From DYJE01 sp041660385 (GTDB lineage: Bacteria > Desulfobacterota > Desulfobacteria > Desulfobacterales > Desulfolunaceae), in the NCBI GenBank assembly GCA_041660385.1, contig JBAZWJ010000016.1:28494-92493 (forward strand): a stretch of DNA of 64,000 bases, read 5' to 3'. Position numbers and translations under genes: made by a program. Every line of letters starts with the position of its first letter. The stretch's first letter is position 1. Under the pieces are notes generated by a model. That model did not search any database, was not told the DNA's origin, and worked only from the letters and a program-made list of their open reading frames with translations. This document shows, piece by piece, positions 7,309 through 15,318 of this stretch.

Positions 7309-8199
7309 ATGAAAAAGATGACCATCAAAGTAGGTCGTAACGACCTTTGTCCATGTGGAAGCGGTGAGAAGTTCAAGAAATGCTGTGAGGGAAAGGATGC
7401 TCCTATTCCAGTGGATCTTGCCGCCTATTACAAAAAGAAATACAGAATTACTCTAAAAAGCGTCAAAGATATCGAAGGACTGCGGCGGGCCGGAGCTTTA
7501 GTGGTTGAAACCCACAAGCGCGTTGAGGAAATCATCAGGCCGGGAATAACAACAAACCAGATTAACGATTTTGTCCATGAATTCACGGTCAAGAACGGTG
7601 CCATTCCCGCGCCTCTTAATTATAAGGGGTTTCCCAAAAGCGTCTGCATTTCGGTGAACAGTGTGATTTGTCACGGCATACCAAGTGATTTGATTCTTAA
7701 GGACGGCGATATCGTTAACGTGGATATCACATCGATTCTTGACGGCTATTACGCCGATTCCAATCAAACCCTTTTTGTGGGGACTCCCAGTGAAGATGCA
7801 AAGAAAATTGTCCGTGTGGCCAGGGAAAGCCTTATCCGCGCTCTGGCCATGGTTCATCCAGGAAACACCATCGGCGATATTGGCTGGGCTATCCAGACCT
7901 ACGCCGAGGGAGAAGGTTGCTCTGTGGTGAAAGAGTTCATTGGTCATGGAATTGGGCTGGATTTCCATGAAGAACCCCAGGTCCCCCATTTTGGAAAGCG
8001 TGGAAAAGGAGTTCCTCTCGTGCCAGGTATGGTGTTTACCGTGGAGCCCATGATCAATCTGGGTAGCCCTCGTCTTTATATTCTCGATGACCAGTGGACA
8101 GCCGTCACAGCAGATGGATCCCTATCAGCTCAGTTTGAAGAAACCATCGTTGTGACCGAGGATGGTTTTGAAAGCATGACACCCATGGTAAGTGGATAA
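7309..8199 (+). CDS. map: Methionine aminopeptidase type I with N-terminal SEC-C zinc motif
   Basis: A 296-residue enzyme that removes initiator methionine from nascent proteins. The first 30 residues form a SEC-C zinc finger (GRNDLCPCGSGEKFKKCC), a ribosome or SecB-like binding module found in a subset of bacterial MetAPs. The pita-bread catalytic domain follows with the expected metal ligands: the two Asp in VNVDITSILDGYYADSNQ, His in GHGIGLDFHEE, Glu in FTVEPMINLG and Glu in AQFEETIVVTEDG. The start at 7309 has a weak upstream purine stretch. It is convergent with kdsD, the two sharing a strong hairpin in between. Confidence 0.95.
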   Translation: MKKMTIKVGRNDLCPCGSGEKFKKCCEGKDAPIPVDLAAYYKKKYRITLKSVKDIEGLRRAGALVVETHKRVEEIIRPGITTNQINDFVHEFTVKNGAIPAPLNYKGFPKSVCISVNSVICHGIPSDLILKDGDIVNVDITSILDGYYADSNQTLFVGTPSEDAKKIVRVARESLIRALAMVHPGNTIGDIGWAIQTYAEGEGCSVVKEFIGHGIGLDFHEEPQVPHFGKRGKGVPLVPGMVFTVEPMINLGSPRLYILDDQWTAVTADGSLSAQFEETIVVTEDGFESMTPMVSG

Positions 8200-8242
8200 A
8201 AAAAATGGACGGTGTGGACATTGTCCATGTCCACACCGTCCA
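8199..8242. terminator. Shared terminator hairpin between map and kdsD
   Basis: A perfect 15-bp stem (TGGACGGTGTGGACA at 8206-8220 with its complement at 8228-8242) and a 7-base loop. The A-run directly left of it (8198-8205) becomes a U-run for transcripts coming from kdsD on the minus strand. It also lies immediately after the map stop, so it can protect or end both mRNAs. Confidence 0.85.
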
Positions 8243-8270
8243 CTAAGTCCACTTGGTCCACCACAATTTA

Positions 8271-9245
8271 TTACTTCCCGCTGAACTTGAACTGACCTTT
8301 GCCCAGGATATCATGTAGGTGAAGTACGCCCATCACGATTCCCTCATCATCGGTGATGGGAAGAACGGTGATCTGGTGATGTTCCATCATGTTCAGGGCA
8401 TCATAAGCCGGAGTCCCTGTTGTCAGGTGCTTCGGGTTTTTTGTCATTACCCGTACAACGGGCTTGTCCGGTGTCCATTCACCTAAGGCCATGAGATGGC
8501 GAACATCCCCATCGGTGAGCAGGCCATCAAGTCTGTTCGATGAATCCACAACAAGCACGACTCCAAGTCTGAACCGGTCGATGGCTGAAATGGCCTCCTT
8601 GAGGCTGGCGTTTACATTGACTGTGGGGATTTTATCGCCGGTAATCATGATTCCATCCACGTTGCCGGCCAGTCGCTGCCCGAGTTTTCCTCCAGGATGA
8701 ATTTTTTTGAAATCACTGGATTTGAACTGCTTCTTCTCGATGAGGACCACGGCAAGCGCGTCTCCCATGGCCAGAAGGGCTGTTGTGCTGGATGTGGGAG
8801 CCAGACCCATGGGGCAGGCTTCCTTTGTAACGCCCACATTGATCACAAGGTCTGACAAACTCCCAAGTGTCGAATCGGGTTTTCCGGTAAATGCGATCAC
8901 CTTGCATCCAATGGATCTGATGCTTGGTATAAGAATATTGAGTTCATCTGTTTCTCCGCTGTTGGACAGGGCAATGAAAACATCATCTTTACACACCATG
9001 CCCAGATCTCCGTGCATGGCTTCCACCGGATGGAGAAAAAAAGTGTTTGTACCTGTGCTGTTAAGGGTCGCAGCGATCTTTCTGCCGATTAAGCCCGACT
9101 TTCCTATGCCGGAAATGATCACTCGTCCGTTGGACTGGCAGATCCAGTCGACCATTTCGATGAAATGGTTATCGAGTCTTTCGATGAGGCCCAAAATGGC
9201 ATCGGCTTCAATTCTCAGAACTTCGGTAGCTTGTTTGATGATCAT
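8271..9245 (-). CDS. kdsD: D-arabinose-5-phosphate isomerase (KdsD/KpsF)
   Basis: A 324-residue enzyme converting ribulose-5-phosphate to arabinose-5-phosphate, the precursor of Kdo in lipopolysaccharide. The SIS domain is visible in GIGKSGLIGRKIAATLNSTG, FFLHPVEAMHGDLGMV and ALSNSGETDELN, followed by KEACPMGLAPTSSTTALLAMGDALA. Two CBS domains follow (DKIPTVNVNASLKEAISAI and PKHLTTGTPAYDALNMMEHH). Order and length are those of E. coli KdsD. Its presence indicates a Kdo-containing outer membrane. The gene stands alone with its own terminator. Confidence 0.95.
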   Translation of the reverse strand: MIIKQATEVLRIEADAILGLIERLDNHFIEMVDWICQSNGRVIISGIGKSGLIGRKIAATLNSTGTNTFFLHPVEAMHGDLGMVCKDDVFIALSNSGETDELNILIPSIRSIGCKVIAFTGKPDSTLGSLSDLVINVGVTKEACPMGLAPTSSTTALLAMGDALAVVLIEKKQFKSSDFKKIHPGGKLGQRLAGNVDGIMITGDKIPTVNVNASLKEAISAIDRFRLGVVLVVDSSNRLDGLLTDGDVRHLMALGEWTPDKPVVRVMTKNPKHLTTGTPAYDALNMMEHHQITVLPITDDEGIVMGVLHLHDILGKGQFKFSGK

Positions 9246-9380
9246 AGGGAAAAAATCCTTGGCTGATTATATTAGGGTGCTTATGTTACCGATAGTCCCT
9301 ATGTTTCAGGTCTTGGGATAAAAATCAAGACCAAATCAAACCATGATTTTTTACATGATTTTTTGTTTCATAATTTTGGT

Positions 9381-9409
9381 TTGACAAAAAAAAACCGTTC
9401 CATTATAAC
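9381..9409 (+). promoter_or_regulatory. Sigma-70 promoter for the PxxKW protein gene
   Basis: A perfect TTGACA (9381-9386), 17 bases, then TATAAC (9404-9409). The start site would fall near 9416, leaving a 5' leader of about 100 bases before the ATG at 9520. The surrounding A/T-rich sequence suits a strong constitutive promoter. Confidence 0.7.
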
Positions 9410-9519
9410 TATCAGGCTTTAATAATCATCATTTGAATATATACCATCAGATCCTGGGTATTTACGCGTTAAGCAACAACCGGCAATAACCGGACCATCT
9501 GATTAGAGGAGTGACTCTG

Positions 9520-9798
9520 ATGCTTTGTACTACCGTGAGAAACAATGTTGAATGCCCCTTTATGACCAAAAAGGGATGTTCCTACGAAGGCAATGTCTGC
9601 AAAACCATCGTTCCCCAGTGTGAAGGCTGCGCACGTATTCACGAATACGCCGAGAAATTTTATTGCCAGTCTTTACCGGACCCCTCAGCTAAATGGAAAA
9701 CAGGGAACTGCAATATGGCGACCCATGTATCCAGCGTGAAGGTTGAGACCAAACAGAAGGTCAACCCGATCAAAGCTTCAAAACGTAAAATGGGATAA
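9520..9798 (+). CDS. PxxKW family cysteine-rich small protein
   Basis: A 92-residue protein with nine cysteines: ECPFMTKKGCSYEGNVC, CEGCARIHEY, YCQSLPDPSAKWKTGNC and a Cys near the start. The PSAKWKTGNCNMATH block is the PxxKW signature of a family I know mainly from deltaproteobacterial genomes; its function is undetermined. The Cys pattern suggests metal or Fe-S binding. I chose the ATG at 9520 over the GTG at 9511 because AGAGGAG (9505-9511) is eight bases upstream of it. It has its own promoter and terminator, so it is monocistronic. The basic tail (KASKRKMG) may bind nucleic acid, which is speculation. Confidence 0.8.
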   Translation: MLCTTVRNNVECPFMTKKGCSYEGNVCKTIVPQCEGCARIHEYAEKFYCQSLPDPSAKWKTGNCNMATHVSSVKVETKQKVNPIKASKRKMG

Positions 9799-9906
9799 TC
9801 AACGGGATAAAATCAGGCCCGTGCATGTCCTGTATGACACAGGGTGTGACATTCATCCTTAAGTTGATCCTGGCGTTTGTGAAACGTTGCTCGTAAGTAA
9901 GGTCAT

Positions 9907-9940
9907 AACCCCTGTTCCCCAAAGAACGGGGGTTTTTTTT
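9907..9940 (+). terminator. Rho-independent terminator
   Basis: Stem AACCCCTGTTC (9907-9917) with GAACGGGGGTT (9924-9934), one G-U pair, a 6-base loop and eight T residues after it. It ends the PxxKW transcript about 110 bases past the stop codon. Confidence 0.9.
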
Positions 9941-10048
9941 AATTTGAAGACTAATCTAATACAACATATTGAATTATATATAATATTCACAACAACGGCT
10001 GGTTAATCTATTGCAAGGAGCCAGCCAGAGCAACTCAAGGAGATTCCC

Positions 10049-11362
10049 ATGAACGAATTGGCTAAGCAACTGAACGATGACATTATCGCCGGAAATCCCA
10101 ACGTTCTTGACATGCTGTCAAGTATCGGGAAAAATCTTTTCTTTCCCAAAGGCATTCTCAGCCAGTCTGCCGAAGCAAAGCAGAAAGCCCATAAGTTGAA
10201 CGCAACCATAGGGATTGCCAAAGAAGAGGGCAACATCATGTATCTTCCTTCGGTGATGGATGCCATTAATATGGGGAGCATTACGCCGGAGGAATCCCTA
10301 ACCTACGCTCCTTCATTCGGAATTCCCGCACTCCGTCAGGCCTGGAAAGAAGCACAATACGAAAAAAATCCCTCTCTTAAGGGTAAAAAAACAAGTCTTC
10401 CCATTGTGACCTGCGGCATCACCCACGCCATCAGCGTGGTGGCCGACGTGTGGGCTGATCCCGGTGATGTTGTGATCGTTCCGGATATGATGTGGGGAAA
10501 CTACAACATGATCCTGAATGTCCGGAAAGGTGCAGAAATCAGCAAGTACAAGCTTTTTTCCGATCAGGGTGGATACAACATTGAAGCCTTTGAGAAAAAA
10601 GTGAAAGAAGAAGCAGCCAAGCGGAAGAAGATCATCGTTCTTTTGAACTTCCCCCAGAACCCCACAGGCTACACGGCAACAAAAAGCGAAGGCAAAGCCA
10701 TTGCCGATATCCTCACCGAAGTGGCTCAGGGCGGGACAAAGGTCATTGCTGTGACTGACGATGCGTACTTTGGTCTTTTCTTTGAAGATGACGCCATGAA
10801 AGAGTCGATTTTCACCCTGCTTTGCGACCGTCATGAAAACCTTCTGGCCGTCAAACTCGACGGAGCCACCAAAGAAAATTACGTGTGGGGTTTGAGGGTG
10901 GGTTTCATTTCCTATGGTACCAAAATCAACGGTGACGCCGAAAAAGTGTACGAAGCCCTTGAAAAGAAAACAGCGGGCTGCGTTCGCGGCAATGTGTCCA
11001 ACTGCTCACATCTTGGTCAGACCATCGTTCTGAAATCCATGAAGGATGCACGCTACGCTGCTGAAAAAGAAGAAAAATTCAATACCCTCAAAGCCAGAGC
11101 CAACAAGGTGAAAGAAGTTTTAAAGAATCCCAAATACCACGATGCCTGGGATGTGTATCCTTTCAACTCCGGTTATTTCATGTGCATCCGCCTGAAAAAA
11201 GGCGATGCGGAAACCTTGCGTGTTCACCTTCTCGATAAATACGGCGTAGGTTTGATCGCACTTGGGGATAGGGATCTCCGAGTGGCTTTTTCTTGCCTTG
11301 ATCTGGGCGATATCGAAGTGCTCTTTGATATTGTGCTTCAGGGTTTCAAGGATCTGGAATAG
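10049..11362 (+). CDS. PLP-dependent class I/II aminotransferase
   Basis: A 437-residue fold-type I aminotransferase. Landmarks are TCGITHAISVVADVWADPGD, the Asn/Pro block LNFPQNPTGYT, the Asp and Tyr of VTDDAYFGLFFED that contact pyridoxal phosphate, the Schiff-base lysine in KLDGATKENYVWGLRVGF, and the C-terminal substrate-carboxylate Arg region (GDRDLRVAFSCLDLGD). AAGGAGA lies seven bases before the ATG. It is longer than aspartate aminotransferase, with an extended N terminus (MNELAKQLNDDII). Substrate cannot be assigned; aromatic or aspartate-type amino acids are plausible. The gene is monocistronic. Confidence 0.85.
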   Translation: MNELAKQLNDDIIAGNPNVLDMLSSIGKNLFFPKGILSQSAEAKQKAHKLNATIGIAKEEGNIMYLPSVMDAINMGSITPEESLTYAPSFGIPALRQAWKEAQYEKNPSLKGKKTSLPIVTCGITHAISVVADVWADPGDVVIVPDMMWGNYNMILNVRKGAEISKYKLFSDQGGYNIEAFEKKVKEEAAKRKKIIVLLNFPQNPTGYTATKSEGKAIADILTEVAQGGTKVIAVTDDAYFGLFFEDDAMKESIFTLLCDRHENLLAVKLDGATKENYVWGLRVGFISYGTKINGDAEKVYEALEKKTAGCVRGNVSNCSHLGQTIVLKSMKDARYAAEKEEKFNTLKARANKVKEVLKNPKYHDAWDVYPFNSGYFMCIRLKKGDAETLRVHLLDKYGVGLIALGDRDLRVAFSCLDLGDIEVLFDIVLQGFKDLE

Positions 11363-11420
11363 TATAAAAGGGGCGGGATTAGAACCCCAATGATGTTTTG
11401 AAGTATAGTGAACAAAAAAA

Positions 11421-11465
11421 TGAACGTCCAACATCCAACGCGTTAGCGTCCAATAGCGGATGAGG
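11421..11465. repeat. Dispersed repeat, short degenerate copy
   Basis: AACGTCCAACATCCAACGCG is a degenerate version of the CGAACATCGAAC-type words found in other intergenic gaps. It lies between the convergent aminotransferase and vapC genes. Confidence 0.45.
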
Positions 11466-11542
11466 GCCATTTTTATGGTTTATGTTGTATGATTTATATT
11501 TCAAATTGGATTTGAACCCGCCCTGAAATACAGTTCTGTGTT

Positions 11543-11941
11543 TTATGGGTGGGTTTTTATCTTCAATCCAAGAAGCTTTTCCATAGGATCATAATCACGA
11601 TCATTATGGATGAGTTCAAAATTGTTTTCTATGCAGAATGTGGCGATGATGACATCAATGGTTTTTCGGACCGTGACGCCTTTTGATCGAAGATGGCGGT
11701 AGTTTTCAGACGCTTTTATGGCGATTGTTTTCCCAACGAAATCAAGGTAATGAAGGTTCTCAATGATTCTTTTGGCTGCCAGATAGTCTTTGTCTGATTT
11801 AAAGCCCTGCAATAACTCGGCAATGATTAAGTCTCCAATGATAATACGGTGGGTCTCCAAACACGAATCAAGTGCGTCGGTATGTGCGGCGACGACACCA
11901 CGAAAATAATCAATCCAGGCAGATGTATCAGCCACAATCAT
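11543..11941 (-). CDS. vapC: VapC-type PIN-domain toxin
   Basis: A 132-residue PIN-domain ribonuclease. The acidic active site is visible: MIVADTSAWIDYFRG (first Asp), the conserved Glu in GDLIIAELLQGF, KTIDVIIATFCIENNFELIHNDRDYD (two further Asp). VapC toxins cut specific RNAs such as initiator tRNA when unneutralised. Its start overlaps the vapB stop by 4 bases (ATGA), the normal arrangement of vapBC operons. It ends with the GLKIKTHP tail typical of the subfamily. Confidence 0.9.
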   Translation of the reverse strand: MIVADTSAWIDYFRGVVAAHTDALDSCLETHRIIIGDLIIAELLQGFKSDKDYLAAKRIIENLHYLDFVGKTIAIKASENYRHLRSKGVTVRKTIDVIIATFCIENNFELIHNDRDYDPMEKLLGLKIKTHP

Positions 11942-12132
11942 TGGTCTATTCTCATATTATCCAAATCGCCTTCCCAGTTCAGTTTTCCCCTGAATGATCT
12001 GATTGAACTCTGGCGTTTCATCTGAATCAGCACCTTTAAAGCCTCTTCAACCGTCTCTTTTTTTGTTTTAAGCCCGGATATGGCAATTGCTTCATTCATC
12101 AATTGGTCATTTATTACGATGTTTGTTCTCAT
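11938..12132 (-). CDS. vapB: VapB-type antitoxin
   Basis: A 64-residue antitoxin. The N-terminal half (MRTNIVINDQLMNEAIAISGLKTKKETVEEALKV, split here as a beta strand plus two helices) is a ribbon-helix-helix DNA-binding fold. The C-terminal half ending in GKLNWEGDLDNMR is the segment that wraps around VapC in related complexes. The perfect palindrome at 12145-12170 directly upstream is the probable autoregulatory operator. Confidence 0.9.
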   Translation of the reverse strand: MRTNIVINDQLMNEAIAISGLKTKKETVEEALKVLIQMKRQSSIRSFRGKLNWEGDLDNMRIDQ

Positions 12133-12144
12133 GGTGTCCTCTAT

Positions 12145-12170
12145 GTGTATATTTTAAGAAAAATATACAC
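12145..12170 (-). promoter_or_regulatory. Palindromic operator in front of vapBC
   Basis: GTGTATATTTT (12145-12155) and AAAATATACAC (12160-12170) are perfect inverted 11-mers with a 4-base spacer. The centre lies about 25 bases upstream of the vapB ATG. This fits conditional autorepression by VapB/VapBC. Confidence 0.75.
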
Positions 12171-12210
12171 CATATGAATTGATGTTTCAAATCCTTTATT
12201 CCTGCATATA

Positions 12211-12879
12211 TTAATATGTCTGCAAAAGCCCCAAGATCTCGCCCGGTTTTTCGATGATATGCTTTGCACCGCTTGATCGTAATTCTTCTTCACCTCTGAA
12301 ACCCCATAGAACACCCACAGGATTCATACCAGCAGCCACGGCTGTTCGCATGTCGATGGACGTGTCGCCGATGTACAGGAAGTTTTCGGGTTTGATACCC
12401 ATATGATCAGCAATTTCAAGAGCTCCGTGGGGATCTGGTTTCTTTGGGACGCCGTCTCGCTGGCCCAGAACAAGATCAAACGGGATGTGGGGAAGAAAAA
12501 GGTCGATGTTTTTAAGTGTCAGATCATGGGGTTTGTTGGAAAGAACGGCAAGTCTTATCCCCATATGGACCAGATCATCAAGCAGCTGGGGGACTCCGTC
12601 ATAAAGCCTTGATCGTTCACCGCAGGTTGCTCTGTAAATAGTCAAGAATTCCGAAAGGCATCGCTGAACAGTCTCTCTGTTTGAACCTTCGTTGCCGAGA
12701 GCCCTGGTGATAAGATTTTCAGCGCCTTCACCCACAAGATAACGGTATTCATCCAGAGAATGTGTTGGAAATCCATTTTTTTCAAGTACGATATTGGTTA
12801 TGATCCCCAGCTCGTCCAAGGTGTCGAGAAGGGTGCCATCGAGATCGAAAATGATGGCATTATTCGATGATTTTGTCAT
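12211..12879 (-). CDS. HAD-family phosphatase, phosphoglycolate-phosphatase-like
   Basis: A 222-residue HAD hydrolase. Motif I is IIFDLDGTLLDT, motif II is LAVLSNKPHD, motif III has the Lys in KKPDPHG, and motif IV is YIGDTSIDMRTAVAAG. The cap helix region lies after LVGEGAENLITRALG, as in Gph-type phosphatases that remove phosphate from 2-phosphoglycolate. I chose the ATG at 12879 because an upstream open frame would read through a dispersed repeat, and AAGGA lies eleven bases before this ATG. Its substrate may be any small phosphate ester. Confidence 0.85.
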   Translation of the reverse strand: MTKSSNNAIIFDLDGTLLDTLDELGIITNIVLEKNGFPTHSLDEYRYLVGEGAENLITRALGNEGSNRETVQRCLSEFLTIYRATCGERSRLYDGVPQLLDDLVHMGIRLAVLSNKPHDLTLKNIDLFLPHIPFDLVLGQRDGVPKKPDPHGALEIADHMGIKPENFLYIGDTSIDMRTAVAAGMNPVGVLWGFRGEEELRSSGAKHIIEKPGEILGLLQTY

Positions 12880-12902
12880 GAAAACAGATCCTTGGGTTAT
12901 AA

Positions 12903-12944
12903 AAGTGAACATTGAATGTCGAAAAACTGAACATTGAATGGATA
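12903..12944. repeat. Dispersed repeat copy between truA and the HAD gene
   Basis: GTGAACATTGAATGTCG and CTGAACATTGAATGG (12904-12942) belong to the AACATTGAATG/CATTCAATGTT word family seen in many gaps of this window. The copy abuts the 3' end of truA. Confidence 0.5.
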
Positions 12945-12949
12945 AAATC

Positions 12950-13693
12950 TTAATGCGCCGGGTATTCCACATTCAACAGGAAAAGGCCCTGGGGCGGGGC
13001 TGTGGCCCCACCTTTTTTTCGGTCCTTTGAAATGAGGATGGTTTTGAACTCATCGACAGTGTATTTGGCTTTCCCAACATCCACAAGGGTTCCCACGATG
13101 TTTCGGACCATGAATTTCAGAAAACCGTTAGCGCTGATTTCGAAGACGATCAAGTCTCCGTCACGGGTGAACCGGGCGCTGTCTATCCTTCTTACTGTGC
13201 TGGCTCTTGGGCTTCCGCTTCCTTCAAAGGCTTTAAAGTTGTGTTCACCGATCAGGAGATTTGCCGCCTGCTGCATGGCGTCCATGTCAAGATCCTGTCG
13301 GATGTGCCAGAGGTACTGACGGCCAACAGCCATGGACAGGGAACGGTTCAAAATTCTGTACCTGTATGTTTTACGTATCACGCTGAACCGGGCATGAAAC
13401 GTCTCATCCACGTACCGGCATTCCTTGATCACGATGCCTTTGGGCAACATCTGGTTTAAGGCGATTTGAAACTGTAAGGGGCTGATTTGTGTTTTGGAAT
13501 GGAAGTTTGCCACCTGGGCCAGGGCGTGAACACCAGCATCAGTTCTGCCTGATCCATGGATCACAATGTTTTCGCGGGTCATGACCTTCAGAATTTTCTG
13601 GATTTCATACTGGATGGTGGACATGCCGGGCTGGACCTGCCAGCCGTGAAAGGAACCGCCATCGTATTCTATGGTGAGTTTGAAATTTTTCAA
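12950..13693 (-). CDS. truA: tRNA pseudouridine(38-40) synthase TruA
   Basis: A 247-residue enzyme (with the start chosen) that makes pseudouridine in the tRNA anticodon arm. Family landmarks: KLTIEYDGGSFHGWQVQPG, the catalytic Asp in GSGRTDAGVHALAQVANF, YRYRILNRS, HNFKAFEGSGSPRASTVR and FMVRNIVGTLVDVGK. Two starts are possible. ATG 13765 gives a 24-residue extension unlike other TruA proteins and overlaps the small zinc-ribbon gene by 50 bases. TTG 13693 gives MKNFKLTIEYDG, matching the family. I prefer 13693 although no strong ribosome site precedes it; coupling to the upstream small gene, which ends 22 bases earlier, could help. Confidence 0.9.
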   Translation of the reverse strand: MKNFKLTIEYDGGSFHGWQVQPGMSTIQYEIQKILKVMTRENIVIHGSGRTDAGVHALAQVANFHSKTQISPLQFQIALNQMLPKGIVIKECRYVDETFHARFSVIRKTYRYRILNRSLSMAVGRQYLWHIRQDLDMDAMQQAANLLIGEHNFKAFEGSGSPRASTVRRIDSARFTRDGDLIVFEISANGFLKFMVRNIVGTLVDVGKAKYTVDEFKTILISKDRKKGGATAPPQGLFLLNVEYPAH

Positions 13694-13715
13694 CGTCAAA
13701 AGCTGAACATTAATG

Positions 13716-13910
13716 TCATAATCTGTTACAGGGAATGTTGCCGAGCTGATCTTCAATGATGTCATCGATCAAGCTCCCAAACGATTCGCTGGTGAAACGG
13801 GCCTTGCAGGACCTGCAACGCAAAAGTATGCTCTTTCAGGTCCGCTGCACGTAAAGATAACCATTGCAATGCGGGCATTTCACCGAAGGTTCATTGAATA
13901 AAATCGTCAT
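13716..13910 (-). CDS. Dual-CXXC small protein with in-frame UGA: probable selenoprotein
   Basis: A 64-codon gene not visible to ordinary gene callers because codon 25 is TGA (13836-13838). Read through, it encodes a compact zinc-ribbon-like protein: KCPHCNGYLYVQRT, then U (selenocysteine), then KSILLRCRSCKARF and a helix SESFGSLIDDIIEDQLG. The two CXXC pairs flank the UGA. From memory this matches the small 'dual CXXC motif (seleno)protein' family of Desulfobacterota, where the UGA position is Cys in non-seleno members. A hairpin resembling bacterial SECIS elements follows the UGA at the right distance. A sigma-70-like promoter lies upstream. Without selenocysteine the product would be a 24-residue peptide. 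A decayed gene is the alternative, but the frame is otherwise intact. Confidence 0.7.
13801..13821 (-). promoter_or_regulatory. SECIS-like hairpin downstream of the in-frame UGA
   Basis: On the minus strand, UUGCAG-GUC-CUGCAA forms a 6-bp stem with a three-base GUC loop, extended by a GC/GC pair beyond one G-G mismatch. The loop lies 22-26 bases after the UGA. The apex GUUGCAGGUC is, as I recall it, identical to the apex of the E. coli fdhF SECIS recognised by SelB. Confidence 0.65.
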
Positions 13911-13943
13911 GGTTCATTCTATCCTTTTTTAAAAATTTGTGGA

Positions 13944-13972
13944 AATATAGTCCATCGTCCTATAAATGACAA
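13944..13972 (-). promoter_or_regulatory. Candidate promoter for the dual-CXXC gene and truA
   Basis: Reading on the minus strand: TTGTCA (13972-13967), 17 bases, TATATT (13949-13944). Each hexamer has one mismatch to sigma-70 consensus. The start site would be about 25 bases upstream of the ATG at 13910, and AAAGGA lies between. Confidence 0.55.
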
Positions 13973-14095
13973 GTTTGTTTTTCTTATCGGACAAACAGGC
14001 CATAATACTTAAATAATGAAAGAGATTATGAAAAAAGCGTGCCAGATTTTCTATAAAAAAAAGATAGTTCATTTAAACCGAAGAGGTTGTCTGTC

Positions 14096-14818
14096 ATGAC
14101 GGTCATGCGCCTGCAAAAATTTCTATCGTCTTCGGGTGTGTGTTCCCGGAGAAAAGGTGAGGAATTGATTGCCCAGAGACGGGTTTCGGTGAACGGTAAA
14201 ATCGTCGATATTCCGGGAAGCCAGGTTGATGATCAGAAAGACGTGATTCATGTGGACGGAAAAATCGTGGGGATCAAAGAAACGGACATTTATATTGCCC
14301 TGAACAAACCCGTAAACGTGGAATCGACATGCAGGAAAAATGACGGGAAGCAAAACGGAACCATTGTTCTTGACCTGGTGGGCATGGACGAAAGGGTCTA
14401 TCCTGTGGGCCGGCTGGACAAGGATTCCGAGGGACTTATCCTGTTAACCAACGATGGCCGGATTCACCACGGGCTATCCCATCCTTCTTTCCAGCATGAA
14501 AAAGAATACGTGGTGAGGGTAAAACGGATTATATCCGATGAAGATATTCAAACCATGTCAAAAGGAATGGATCTGGGTGAATTCCGTACACGTCCCTGTC
14601 TGATCAAACGTCTGTCGGAAAAAACATACCGTATTGTTCTCAAAGAAGGAAAAAACAGGCAAATTCGGCGGATGGCAGAGGTCGTGGGTCACCAGGTGGT
14701 TTCATTGAAGCGGATCCGGATATGCCACATCCGTCTGAATAATCTCAAACCCGGAAAATGGCGATATCTTTCAGCGGGTGAAGTGGCCGAGCTCATGAAG
14801 ATTCTGGGAATTGAATGA
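14096..14818 (+). CDS. RsuA/RluB-family pseudouridine synthase
   Basis: A 240-residue rRNA-modifying enzyme. The N-terminal S4 RNA-binding domain is MRLQKFLSSSGVCSRRKGEE through RRVSVNGKIVDIPG. The catalytic domain contains YIALNKPVNVEST, the active-site Asp in YPVGRLDKDSEGLILLTNDG, and the late landmarks KEGKNRQIRRMAEVVGH and LKRIRICHIRLNNLKPGKWR. This is the RluB/RluE/RluF branch; which uridine is modified cannot be told. Start chosen at ATG 14096 because GAGG is nine bases upstream; in-frame TTG 14087 and ATG 14105 are alternatives. Confidence 0.9.
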   Translation: MTVMRLQKFLSSSGVCSRRKGEELIAQRRVSVNGKIVDIPGSQVDDQKDVIHVDGKIVGIKETDIYIALNKPVNVESTCRKNDGKQNGTIVLDLVGMDERVYPVGRLDKDSEGLILLTNDGRIHHGLSHPSFQHEKEYVVRVKRIISDEDIQTMSKGMDLGEFRTRPCLIKRLSEKTYRIVLKEGKNRQIRRMAEVVGHQVVSLKRIRICHIRLNNLKPGKWRYLSAGEVAELMKILGIE

Positions 14819-15015
14819 GTTGCGTTTTGGCCATGCCGGGTTTATGTGTGGTTGGAATCAACTGCACGAAAAACATTTATTCCCTATCACACCCGTTCAT
14901 GAATACAAGCTGAGGATATCCGTCTTGACATGAAATGACGTGGCGGATAACATGCCGAATAATACATCTATACTGGATAAAACCAGCAGCTTCTTATAAA
15001 TGCAGGCTTCCAATC

Positions 15016-15034
15016 GGTCCGATAGTGTCGGACC
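15016..15034. promoter_or_regulatory. Palindrome upstream of the second VapC-type module
   Basis: GGTCCGA (15016-15022) and TCGGACC (15028-15034) with a 5-base spacer, 63 bases before the antitoxin ATG. It is a candidate operator. The rest of the 278-base gap (14819-15096) shows nothing else I can name. Confidence 0.45.
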
Positions 15035-15096
15035 AATGGGGTGAAAACGAATTCAACCGAATAATAAAACCTTGATCAGAAAATAAGGAGGCATTC

Positions 15097-15318
15097 ATGC
15101 TGAAAAGCTACGAAGCCATTTATGAAAGAGGACAGATCCGGTGGCTGAAAGAAGAACCACCGATTGGAACTGCACACATCATTGTCACCATTCTTGAAGA
15201 TACCCCTGGCGGTATAAAAAAACGGATGCCGCCTATGTCCATTGCTGGCAAGGGAAAGGCTTTAGGCGATATCGTGAACCCGATTGTCAGTGAAGAGGAC
15301 TGGGAATGTCTGAAATAA
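15097..15318 (+). CDS. Putative antitoxin of a PIN-toxin pair
   Basis: A 73-residue protein beginning MLKSYEAIYERGQIRWLKEEPP, a beta-rich N terminus seen in short antitoxins that precede PIN or RelE toxins, followed by a basic linker and a C terminus ending SEEDWECLK. AAGGAGG lies just upstream of the ATG. Its stop overlaps the toxin start by 13 bases, so the two are translated as a pair. DNA-binding is not obvious from the sequence; the role is inferred from position and size. Confidence 0.75.
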   Translation: MLKSYEAIYERGQIRWLKEEPPIGTAHIIVTILEDTPGGIKKRMPPMSIAGKGKALGDIVNPIVSEEDWECLK

